Positions 30,862-38,623 of a stretch of DNA of 64,000 nucleotides are shown piece after piece (the first letter of the stretch is position 1; the number at the start of each line of letters is the position of its first letter). The stretch spans positions 4,216,001 through 4,280,000 of the forward strand of contig NZ_CP078145.1 in the NCBI RefSeq assembly GCF_019222765.1, in the 5' to 3' direction. The position numbers and the translations under genes are program-made. The DNA comes from Nocardia iowensis. Its GTDB lineage: Bacteria > Actinomycetota > Actinomycetes > Mycobacteriales > Mycobacteriaceae. Under the pieces are notes generated by a model that was not told the DNA's origin, did no database searches, and saw only the letters and a list, made by a program, of their open reading frames with translations.

Positions 30862-33800
30862 TCAGAGCCGCCAGCGGACCTCTCGATGGGGTTGATACCG
30901 ACACACCAGGCCGAGCGAGACACCGGCACGCAGATGTTCGGCGAGTTCGGGATGCAGCTGATCGAGCCGGCGCAACGTGTCGCGCACCCGCGCGGACACC
31001 GTCTTGCGGGCGCGTTCGGCATCGTCACCGAGGTGCCGGGTGCGTCCGGCGAGGCCGGCGGTGCGGCGCAGTTCGTCGATCAGCGCAGCCCGCTCCCGGT
31101 CGAGTTCGGCGGCTCGATCGTCGTGTCCGACCTCGACGGCGCGATCGATCTCGGCGTCGAGGGTCGTCAACCGGCGCTGATAGTCGGCCTTCGCTCGATC
31201 GTCGAGCACCGGGTCACTGCCGAAAGATCGTGCCGCGCGCAGGGTTCCGGTGTTATCGGGCGCGCCGAACAGCTCCAGCGACGGGATGTCGTGACCGGGG
31301 TGCGTGAGCAGCACGTGCAGATCACGAAGACCCTTGGCATCGGGCACATGGACGGTGCGATCGGCAAATCGCAAGGTCCACACCGCACCGTCGAGCCGGA
31401 ACTCGTTGTCCGGCGGCGGTGGTGACGGCTGCGGCGGCGCCACCTGTTCTCGATGCGAGAGCAGCCGCAGCTGGTGCTGCGCGGCATCGATCCACGGTTG
31501 CGCCCGCATCCGTTGCGCCGAACGCATTGCCGCCGTGAGCTGCTCGACGGCGACATCGCGTTCGCCGTCCGCCGCCGCGAGACGGCCCAGCCAGTAGGCG
31601 TACGGGCCGTATACCGCGCCACCGCCCGCGACCACTGCCCACCACTCGGCGAGGGGAACCAGTCTCGCGCGCACCGCTTTCCGTAGATCGGCGTCGTCGA
31701 GCGCCAGCGCGGCGTGCGCCTGCGCCACCAGGATGGCGGAATGGAAATGGCGGGGTAACAACTCGTGCAGCGCCTGGATAGCGTTGATTCGGCGGCGAAT
31801 TCGCTCGGTGTCGCCGCGCCGGGCGGCGGTGATCACATCGACGACCGCGATGTAGTCGCCCGCCATGTCGCGATATCGGTCGACGAAGGCGTCCGCTTCG
31901 TCGAGGTCACCCCCGAACAGCGCGAGCGCCCAGCGCTGTTCGAGCCACAGCGGTACCCGATCGACTTCGCCGAGCCGTTCGCCGAGCGAGTACGCGTCGT
32001 CGATCATGGTGCGCGCCTCCGCGAATCGCCCGCTGAGGGTGGCCAGCGCACCGGATCGGGACAACGCGATGAAACGGAAGCGGGGCAGTCGGGCGCGGTC
32101 CGCCTGCGCGCCGAACGTGGCGAGCTCGCTGTGCGCTCGCGGTTCGCCCAGTTCGAGCAATGCGGTGAAACGCAGCAGGGAACCCCGCAATTCGAGGTCG
32201 TCGCGGTAGCCGCGGCGGCCGAGGTGGACGAGTTCGTCGGCCAGGCCGAGCCGGTCGGCCGCGGTGCCGGGCTGCCAGATCGCGTCGTGCCTGGCCAACA
32301 GACTCGACCCGAGGGCGGTGTCGTCACCGGATTCCCTGGCCAGTCGGACTGTTTCGGCGCTCATCCGGTCGACCGCTTCGCGTCGCGCTGCGTAGCCGGT
32401 GTGCACGCGCACGCGGGTCGCGGCGGCAAGCACCTGAACGGCCAGCGGATCGGTGGGCGGGCGTTCGGCCAGCAGCAGGCGATGCGCCTGGTCCATGAGC
32501 TCGATCTCGCGCTCGGCTTCCCGCTCCGGTGCGGGCATGCCGAGTTCGTGCAGACCGAGGGCGGCCCTGGCGAACAGCTCCGCCGCGGAACTGGCCCGCG
32601 CGGTCGTCAGCAACGCCTCGTAGGTGCGTCTCGCGGCGGCGAGCTCGCCGGATCCGCTGTAGGCGGCAGCCAAACTCAGACCGACCGCGCCGCGAAGTTC
32701 GGTGTGTTCATCCGGTATGCGGGTGAGGGCGCGCCGATAGTGCTTCGCGACCTCGCCGGCGGCGAGCCTGCCGCAGGCGTCGCGTGCCGCGTCCAGCAGG
32801 TAGCGCAGGGTGCGTTCGTCGTCGATCGCGTCCGCGGCGAAATACGCGTGATGAGCCAGGTCGCTCGGTGTCGCGCCGGAGACCTCCCGGGGCAGCCGCT
32901 CGAGCGCGGAAAGCACGGCGGCGTGGCGTTTGCGTGCCTCGGTCTCGCCGATCCGGGCGACCAGTGTCTCGCGGATCAGGTCGTGCACGAAGGTGTGGCG
33001 GTCGCCATCGAGCGCGATCACCAGGCGGGCGCGGGTCGCGGCCGCCAGCAGCTCGGTCACCACGGCGACTTCACGACCGGTGCCGGCGGCGACCACCTGG
33101 GTGGTGAATTCGCGTCCGACGAGCGCGGCCGTCGTCAAGATGTCGATCGCGGCGACCGGTAGGGGAGTCAGCCGCGCATCGAGGGTTTCGCGTACCCCCG
33201 GAGTGAGTGTGTCGAGCTGACTGCCCGCGTGCCAGAGGCGGGCGGCCTGTTCGATCAGGAAGGGGTTGCCGCCGGAGAGGGTGTGCAGCGTGTGCACGAC
33301 GTTGTCGGCGGGCCGCTCGCCGGTCAGGGCGGTGACCAGGGACGCGGTGGCTTCGATCGGCAAACCCGTCAGCTCGATGGTCCGCGCGACAGTCACCAAC
33401 TCGCCGAACACCTTTCGCAGCGGATGTTCGGTGGCCTCGAGGTCGGTGTCGCGCACGGTGCCGACGATCGCGAGGCGCTCGAACCACGAGTGCCGCGCGA
33501 CGAACGCCAGCAGCTTGACCGACTCCGGATCGGCTCGGTGCAGATCATCGATCACCACGAATACCGGCCGCAGCGCGCAGGCGGTGACGAGCGCTTCGGT
33601 CACCGCGTCGCCGATCCGGAACGCCGACGCGGCGGCCGCGTCGGGCTGTTCCGCCTCACCGATGAGAAACGACAGCGCGTTACCGGCCGCATCGTCGACG
33701 GCGGCCCACTGACCGGGTGCGGCGGCGCGGCGTAGCCCACGCAGCACCTGCACCCACGGCCAGAAACCCGGCGTTCCGTCACCACTCCACGCCGTGGCGG

Positions 33801-33981
33801 TCAGCACCAGCACATCGCTGTCGTCGAACTCGCCGACCACCTCGGTGACCAGCGCGGTCTTGCCGATTCCCGCCTCGCCGGACACCAGCACCAGGCCGCC
33901 GTGGCTGGACACCGTGCGGCGCAATTCCTCCCGCAGCAGTGCCGCCGGATGGTCTCGGCCGATCAGCCGCGTTCGCGCCAC
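30862..33981 (-). CDS. AAA/TPR signalling ATPase with actinobacterial C-terminal domain
   Basis: 1039 aa. N-terminal AAA_16/STAND ATPase with P-loop GEAGIGKTALV (about residue 35) and Walker B-like VFVVIDDLH. A long alpha-helical TPR-like middle (about 330-800), rich in Ala/Leu/Arg, follows. The C-terminal 160 residues (DAKGLRDLHVLLTHPGHDIP, then a charged helical region ending HLRAGVSLGLVCRYQP) resemble a domain seen at the end of many actinobacterial ATPase regulators. There is no LuxR HTH. GTG start at 33981; an upstream in-frame TAA blocks earlier starts. Probably a sensory ATPase; no partner is evident. Confidence 0.8.
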   Translation of the reverse strand: MARTRLIGRDHPAALLREELRRTVSSHGGLVLVSGEAGIGKTALVTEVVGEFDDSDVLVLTATAWSGDGTPGFWPWVQVLRGLRRAAAPGQWAAVDDAAGNALSFLIGEAEQPDAAAASAFRIGDAVTEALVTACALRPVFVVIDDLHRADPESVKLLAFVARHSWFERLAIVGTVRDTDLEATEHPLRKVFGELVTVARTIELTGLPIEATASLVTALTGERPADNVVHTLHTLSGGNPFLIEQAARLWHAGSQLDTLTPGVRETLDARLTPLPVAAIDILTTAALVGREFTTQVVAAGTGREVAVVTELLAAATRARLVIALDGDRHTFVHDLIRETLVARIGETEARKRHAAVLSALERLPREVSGATPSDLAHHAYFAADAIDDERTLRYLLDAARDACGRLAAGEVAKHYRRALTRIPDEHTELRGAVGLSLAAAYSGSGELAAARRTYEALLTTARASSAAELFARAALGLHELGMPAPEREAEREIELMDQAHRLLLAERPPTDPLAVQVLAAATRVRVHTGYAARREAVDRMSAETVRLARESGDDTALGSSLLARHDAIWQPGTAADRLGLADELVHLGRRGYRDDLELRGSLLRFTALLELGEPRAHSELATFGAQADRARLPRFRFIALSRSGALATLSGRFAEARTMIDDAYSLGERLGEVDRVPLWLEQRWALALFGGDLDEADAFVDRYRDMAGDYIAVVDVITAARRGDTERIRRRINAIQALHELLPRHFHSAILVAQAHAALALDDADLRKAVRARLVPLAEWWAVVAGGGAVYGPYAYWLGRLAAADGERDVAVEQLTAAMRSAQRMRAQPWIDAAQHQLRLLSHREQVAPPQPSPPPPDNEFRLDGAVWTLRFADRTVHVPDAKGLRDLHVLLTHPGHDIPSLELFGAPDNTGTLRAARSFGSDPVLDDRAKADYQRRLTTLDAEIDRAVEVGHDDRAAELDRERAALIDELRRTAGLAGRTRHLGDDAERARKTVSARVRDTLRRLDQLHPELAEHLRAGVSLGLVCRYQPHREVRWRL

Positions 33982-33982
33982 A

Positions 33983-34022
33983 GCACCAGCTTAATTGGCT
34001 GCGCACCAGCTTAATCGGCTGC
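33983..34022 (-). repeat. Tandem 20-bp duplication at the AAA gene start
   Basis: GCAGCCRATTAAGCTGGTGC on the coding strand occurs twice in immediate succession (33983-34002 and 34003-34022; one mismatch), ending 1 bp before the GTG start. Each unit contains AGCTTAAT. Slippage could change the copy number and the translation-initiation region. Confidence 0.85.
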
Positions 34023-34220
34023 CCAGCCGCCTATTTCGGTGCCGATGCCGCCAGATGTTCGTCAGCGGCTGATCGCGAGATCCATGGCACCGGCGTGTCA
34101 GGCGACCGGGTAGCTCGGATGTGTTCGGCCGTATTCGATGGGTACTCGATAGATCGAGGCATGCCGAAGCCAGTGCATGCGCTCACCGCACCGACGTCTC
34201 ATGACGATCAGGAGTCTGCT

Positions 34221-34481
34221 GTGAACGAGAGCCCCGTCACCTCGCCCCGCCCGCACGATCCCACCCTCGACCAAGAGGTCGCCTTGCAAGCCGCCGCAAC
34301 CCGTCTGGAACGGGAATTCGACGGCCTCATCGACGACGACGCCATCGAACAGCTCCTGCACTCCGCCTACGACCACGTGGCCGACCACGCCACCATCGAC
34401 AACTTCCTGCCGCTGCTCGCCGAGCGCTATACCCGAGAGTGGTTGCACGCCTTGGCGGACCAGCAGGGCAGCCGCGTGTAG
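34221..34481 (+). CDS. Three-helix bundle (DUF3562-like) small protein
   Basis: 86 aa. The segment LQAAATRLEREFDGLIDDDA through HATIDNFLPLLAERYTREWL matches the short actinobacterial three-helix-bundle dimerisation domain found near transport and regulatory genes. GTG 34221 is chosen because AGGAG (34210-34214) is 6 nt upstream; an ATG 20 codons earlier is in frame but lacks a good site. Function unknown. Confidence 0.75.
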   Translation: MNESPVTSPRPHDPTLDQEVALQAAATRLEREFDGLIDDDAIEQLLHSAYDHVADHATIDNFLPLLAERYTREWLHALADQQGSRV

Positions 34482-34655
34482 TCAATCTTCGTTCCCGGCT
34501 ACCGAGAAGATCCGTAGTGGTCTCCGTAGTTTCCGGGATGCCACTGCGCGCTCGCCGGGCCACTGTGATGGGGTACACAATGGTGTGTGCCGAAAACGTA
34601 CATGCCTAATAGAAATACTTCTAAGCTCTAGGCGAGCACGCAGTGGAGGTGAGCC

Positions 34656-35465
34656 ATGACGGTCGAGGCGATGACTCCTCCCGAATCCAGTCGGCCGGTC
34701 CAGCCGCCGGTATCCATGATCGAACGAATGACGTTGATACTGGACGCTTTCGACGGCGCGACGCCGACCCTGACCCTACTCGGTCTGTCCGAACGTACCG
34801 GCCTGCCGCGCTCGACGGTGCACCGCATCCTCGACCAGATGATCCGATTACGCTGGCTCGCGCACGCCCCCGGCGGCTATCGACTCGGCATGCGCGCGCT
34901 GGAGCTGGGCGGACTTGCCGCCGACCACAACGAGATTCGCGATGTGGTGAGCCCGCTGCTGCACGATCTGTGTCAACGCACCGGCATGGTCGGGCATCTC
35001 GGCGTGCTGGACGGCCGCGAGGTGCTCTACCTCGACAAGGCCGGCGGCCGGTTCGCCGCCAATATCCCGACCCGCCTCGGCGGCCGGATGCCCGCGCACA
35101 GTACGGCTTTGGGCAAGGCACTGCTCGCGTCGCTCGAACCGAGCATCGTCGAGTCCTCCTTCCGTGATCAGCTACCGCAGCTGACGGCCCGAACCATCTG
35201 CGACAGAGCGGAATTGCATCGCGAACTGGCCCGGATCCGGCAACGACAGGGTGTCGCGATGGACAACGAGGAATCGGTGGCGGGCATCGCCTGCGTAGCC
35301 GTGCCGATCCGCGGTCGTGGCGCCGCGGTGGCGGCCGTGTCGCTGTCCGGCCAAATCGGTGGCGAACGCGCAACGTTGGACACCGCGCGCCTGGCGCGGG
35401 TCCTCGTCGAGGTCGCGCACGAGGCCGGTCGTTCCCTCTTCCCGCGCCACGCCCGCTGGCGCTGA
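34656..35465 (+). CDS. IclR-family transcriptional regulator
   Basis: 269 aa. N-terminal winged HTH (LTLLGLSERTGLPRSTVHRI, residues 38-57) and an IclR effector domain with GRFAANIPTRLGGRMPAHSTALGK-type signature and VAGIACVAVPI. GGAGG precedes the ATG by 8 nt. It lies 137 bp upstream of an acyl-CoA dehydrogenase on the same strand, a likely target. Effector unknown. Confidence 0.9.
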   Translation: MTVEAMTPPESSRPVQPPVSMIERMTLILDAFDGATPTLTLLGLSERTGLPRSTVHRILDQMIRLRWLAHAPGGYRLGMRALELGGLAADHNEIRDVVSPLLHDLCQRTGMVGHLGVLDGREVLYLDKAGGRFAANIPTRLGGRMPAHSTALGKALLASLEPSIVESSFRDQLPQLTARTICDRAELHRELARIRQRQGVAMDNEESVAGIACVAVPIRGRGAAVAAVSLSGQIGGERATLDTARLARVLVEVAHEAGRSLFPRHARWR

Positions 35466-35602
35466 CCCGCGGCGCATCGCGCGTGCGGGGTAGGGGTCGA
35501 ATCAGCAGATGTGCGGGTGTGGATGCTGCGAAGAATCGGGGACGTGCGCGCGTGCTGCGGTGACAATGAGGAGGGCAGGCCCGGGGTTAGGAGCACCGCG
35601 TG

Positions 35603-36742
35603 ATGTACAGCGACGAACATCAGGAATTCCGGGCGATGGTCCGGCGCTACGTCGAGCAGAAGATCAATCCCCATGTCGACGAGTGGGAGCGGGCCGAAAT
35701 GATGCCCCTGCACGAGATCTTCGCCGACATGGCGAAGCTCGGCATGTTGGGGCTCGAATACGATCCGGCCTATTCGGGGCAGGGCGCCGACCATCTGTTC
35801 ACGGTGGTGCTGTGCCAAGAGCTGGGTCGCGTCGCGCACGGGTCGTTCCCGATGGCGCTCGGTGTGCACGTCGCGATGGCCACGCCGTCACTGCACGCGC
35901 ACGGCAGCGAGGAACTCAAACAGGAGTACCTGGCGCCCGCCATGCGCGGTGAAACAGTCTGCGGCGTAGCGGTTACCGAGCCCGAAGCCGGTTCGGATGT
36001 AGCGGGGATCCGGACCAGCGCGCGCCGCGACGGTGACGACTGGGTGATCAACGGGTCGAAGATGTTCATCACCAATGCCGTGCAGGCGGACTGGCTGTGC
36101 ACCCTGGTGCGAACCTCCGCGGAAGGCGGATATCGCGGGATCAGTCAGATCATCGTGCCCACCGACGCTCCCGGATTCCGGGTGCATCGCAAGCTCGACA
36201 AGCTGGGCATGCGCGCCTCCGACACCGGGCTGCTGACCTTCGAGGACGTGCGAGTTCCGGTGCGAAACACGATCGGCGAGATCGGCCACGGCTTCCAGCA
36301 ACAGATGTCGCAGTTCGTGATGGAGCGCATGTTCGCCGCCTACAGCGTGCCGATCAGCTGCGCCGGGCAGCTCGAGCTGACCCGCGATTACGCCAAGCAG
36401 CGCAAGGTGTTCGGCCAGCCGCTGTCGGCCAACCAGTACCTGCAATACACCTACGCCGAACTCGCCGCCAAGGTGGACATGCTCCGCGTCTACACCGAGA
36501 CCATCGCCCAGTCCTACCGCGACGGCGGTGACGTCACCCGGATGGCGACGATCGCCAAACTCGACGCGGGCCGGCTCTCTCGCCAGGTAGCGGACTGGTG
36601 TCTGCAAGTGCACGGCGGCATGGGATACATGGCGGAGACCTGGACGTCTCGCGCCTACCGGGACAGCCGCCTGCTGAGCATCGGTGGCGGCGCGGACGAG
36701 GTCATGTTGCGTGTTCTTTCCCTGATGGACGGTTTTGCATAA
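35603..36742 (+). CDS. Acyl-CoA dehydrogenase
   Basis: 379 aa flavoprotein of the acyl-CoA dehydrogenase family: CGVAVTEPEAGSDVAGIRT (FAD/substrate loop), WVINGSKMFITN, YAKQRKVFGQPLS and QVHGGMGYMAETW near the C-terminus. It introduces a trans-2 double bond into an acyl-CoA and passes electrons to ETF. The catalytic Glu expected in the C-terminal region is not obvious at the medium-chain position, so the subclass is unassigned. ATG 35603 has TTAGGAG upstream; GTG 35600 is an alternative. Followed by a PadR regulator 35 bp later. Confidence 0.9.
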   Translation: MYSDEHQEFRAMVRRYVEQKINPHVDEWERAEMMPLHEIFADMAKLGMLGLEYDPAYSGQGADHLFTVVLCQELGRVAHGSFPMALGVHVAMATPSLHAHGSEELKQEYLAPAMRGETVCGVAVTEPEAGSDVAGIRTSARRDGDDWVINGSKMFITNAVQADWLCTLVRTSAEGGYRGISQIIVPTDAPGFRVHRKLDKLGMRASDTGLLTFEDVRVPVRNTIGEIGHGFQQQMSQFVMERMFAAYSVPISCAGQLELTRDYAKQRKVFGQPLSANQYLQYTYAELAAKVDMLRVYTETIAQSYRDGGDVTRMATIAKLDAGRLSRQVADWCLQVHGGMGYMAETWTSRAYRDSRLLSIGGGADEVMLRVLSLMDGFA

Positions 36743-36751
36743 CCCCCAGAA

Positions 36752-36771
36752 ATATGCCTAAGCGATATAGT
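36752..36771 (+). promoter_or_regulatory. PadR operator overlapping a leaderless promoter
   Basis: The 17-bp palindrome ATATnnCTnAGnnATAT (36752-36768) overlaps TATAGT (36766-36771), which ends 6 nt before the GTG of padR. Together they suggest an autorepressed leaderless promoter. Confidence 0.5.
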
Positions 36772-36777
36772 CCTATC

Positions 36778-37398
36778 GTGACCGATGCGAAGCCTGGCCC
36801 GGTGGAAGCCGAGGTACCGGATCTACCGACGACCAGTTGGGCCGTGCTCGGCATGCTCTCGCACGCCGACGAGCTCTCCGGTTACGACCTGAAGAAATGG
36901 GCCGACGGAAGCCTGCAGTTCTTCTACTGGAGCCCGTCGTTCAGCCAGATCTACGCCGAACTCAAACGACTGGAGAAACACGGCTACGCCACCTCCCGCA
37001 CGGTACTCCAGGACGACGGCGTGCGCGGCAAACGGATGTACGCCATCACCACGAGTGGCCGTGCGGCAGCGGCACATTGGGTGAATCACGCACCGGTGGA
37101 GGCGCCGATGCTCAAGCACAGCGTGATGCTGCGCGCCTGGCTCGGTCATCTGGCCGAACCGGAGCGGCTGCGCGAAATCCTCACCGAACACATCGGTTAC
37201 GCCGATCGGATGCGCGGACAGGCCGAGGCGGACGCCGACCGCGCGGGCGAGCAGCCGCCCCGCCCGTATCCGGCCGCCGTATTGCGCTGGTGTGCGCGCC
37301 ATTACGAGGCGGAGGCCGAATTCGGCCGGGAACTGCTGGCCGATGTCGACACGATCGCCACCGGGGCGCCGCCGAAAGCCAGGAGTCGCGCATCCTGA
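36778..37398 (+). CDS. PadR-family transcriptional regulator
   Basis: 206 aa. N-terminal PadR winged helix (TTSWAVLGMLSHADELSGYDLKKW, FYWSPSFSQIYAELKRLEKHGYA, with GKRMYAITTSGRAA for the wing) and a C-terminal helical VIR-type dimerisation region. GTG 36778 has no Shine-Dalgarno but a -10 box at the right distance for leaderless translation; an in-frame ATG at 36754 lies within the operator and is less likely. It may respond to phenolic or lipophilic compounds as other members do. Confidence 0.85.
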   Translation: MTDAKPGPVEAEVPDLPTTSWAVLGMLSHADELSGYDLKKWADGSLQFFYWSPSFSQIYAELKRLEKHGYATSRTVLQDDGVRGKRMYAITTSGRAAAAHWVNHAPVEAPMLKHSVMLRAWLGHLAEPERLREILTEHIGYADRMRGQAEADADRAGEQPPRPYPAAVLRWCARHYEAEAEFGRELLADVDTIATGAPPKARSRAS

Positions 37399-37589
37399 TT
37401 CGGCTTCGCGCCGCATCGGATACCGCCATGGCCGGATGATTTCCGGTGCGCTGCGGGAGTGTCCAGCAAGATGCTGGGCATTTGCCTCGCGATTGCTGAA
37501 GCGTGTCTCTTTCACTGTGAAGAATTTTCGTTCGTTGCATGCGCCGGTGCTGCGACTGCTTTCCTAATGGACGTCAGGATGGAGAGTCC

Positions 37590-37664
37590 GTGAGCGAGCG
37601 CAGCGAGCGAACCATGTTGCAGCGCGCACTGCGCACGACGGAGCCGAGCGCAAGCGAGGCGTAG
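37590..37664 (+). repeat. GTGAGCGAGCGCAGCGAGCGA-type repeat / mini-ORF
   Basis: The segment from GTGAGCGAGCGCAGCGAGCG onward is made of GAGCGA/GCGAGC units and reads as a 24-codon frame beginning VSERSERT, ending at TAG 37662-37664. Elements with this start are scattered widely in actinobacterial genomes, often just upstream of genes. It is preceded by GGAGAG. Probably a repetitive element rather than a true gene. The rest of 37399-37696 shows nothing else. Confidence 0.45.
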
Positions 37665-37696
37665 TCGTGAGCAGGTGAGCCGTAAGTCGGGGAGCG

Positions 37697-38623
37697 ATGC
37701 ACCGGATACCGATCAACCAACGACACTTCCGTTCGGGGTGGCTCTGGTCCGCGATCGGCTTGGTGGCCATCGCGGGTGCGGCCGTCTGGCTGACCCGCCC
37801 GGAACCGCTACGCTGTGTACCTACTGACGCGATGGTTCAGTCCGAGACATCGCGAACACCATTGGCCACCAGCAGTATTGGACCGACCACTACACCCGCC
37901 CCGCAACCGCAACCCGTCGTCTCGGGGGAGGCGCGCTTCTATTCTTTCAGCGAAGGTGTCGCGTGCTCGTTCTCCGGGCTGCCGATGGACGGCTTCTATG
38001 TGGGGATGTCGACGCCGGAGTACGGCAGGGCCGAGCCGTGCGGGGCGTATCTCGACATCCGAGGACCGCGCGGTGAGGTGCGTGCGCTCGTCGTCGACCG
38101 TTGCCCGGGATGCGCTCCGGGACAACTGGATTTGAGCACGGCTGCCTTCACGCAGATCGCCGATCTGTCCGACGGAGTGGCGAAAATTCACTACAGCGTG
38201 GTCCGCAACCCCGAGCCGCCGCCGGAACTGTCCTACGAGGTGAAACCGGACTCCACCACCGCCTGGCTGGCGATCCTGTTCGGCGGCGCCGGTAATCCGC
38301 TGCGGGAAGTCGCCCTTCGTCCGGATGCCGGTGGTCCGTGGCGGCACCTCACCCGCGGCACGGACAACTACTGGTCCATCTCCGGAGCCGGGGAAGGCCC
38401 GTTCACCGCGCGGGTCACCGACGTACACGGCAATGCGGCCGAGATCTTCGGCATCACTTTGGAATCGGGCGAACGGCCGACCGGCGCCCGGCTCTACACC
38501 GGGGCGCCGCCGATCGTCGCCCCCGCGACCACGCAGCCGCCGATAACCTCGCCCACCAGCCTCGCGGCCGCGCCGCGACCGCAACCACCGTCGAGCTTGT
38601 CCTCGGCAGGCTGTCAGCCCTGA
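37697..38623 (+). CDS. Bacterial expansin (EXLX-like), membrane-anchored
   Basis: 308 aa. An N-terminal TM/signal anchor (residues about 14-33) and a Thr/Pro linker lead to a double-psi beta-barrel domain (SGEARFYSFSEGVACSFSG, PCGAYLDIRG, VVDRCPGCAPGQLDLS with the conserved Asp) and then an expansin C-terminal Ig-like cellulose-binding domain (YEVKPDSTTAWLAILFGGAG, ARVTDVHGN, LESGE). The two-domain order and motifs match Bacillus EXLX1. Expansins loosen cellulose-rich walls without hydrolysis. A Pro/Ser/Thr-rich tail follows. GGGGAG precedes the ATG. It ends overlapping the convergent flavoprotein gene by 10 bp. Confidence 0.85.
   Translation: MHRIPINQRHFRSGWLWSAIGLVAIAGAAVWLTRPEPLRCVPTDAMVQSETSRTPLATSSIGPTTTPAPQPQPVVSGEARFYSFSEGVACSFSGLPMDGFYVGMSTPEYGRAEPCGAYLDIRGPRGEVRALVVDRCPGCAPGQLDLSTAAFTQIADLSDGVAKIHYSVVRNPEPPPELSYEVKPDSTTAWLAILFGGAGNPLREVALRPDAGGPWRHLTRGTDNYWSISGAGEGPFTARVTDVHGNAAEIFGITLESGERPTGARLYTGAPPIVAPATTQPPITSPTSLAAAPRPQPPSSLSSAGCQP

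Noticed and set aside
31765..33162. 465-codon open frame antisense to the AAA/TPR gene
   Set aside because: High-GC coding DNA routinely gives long antisense frames; the translation is low-complexity and lacks domain motifs, whereas the minus strand encodes a clear ATPase.
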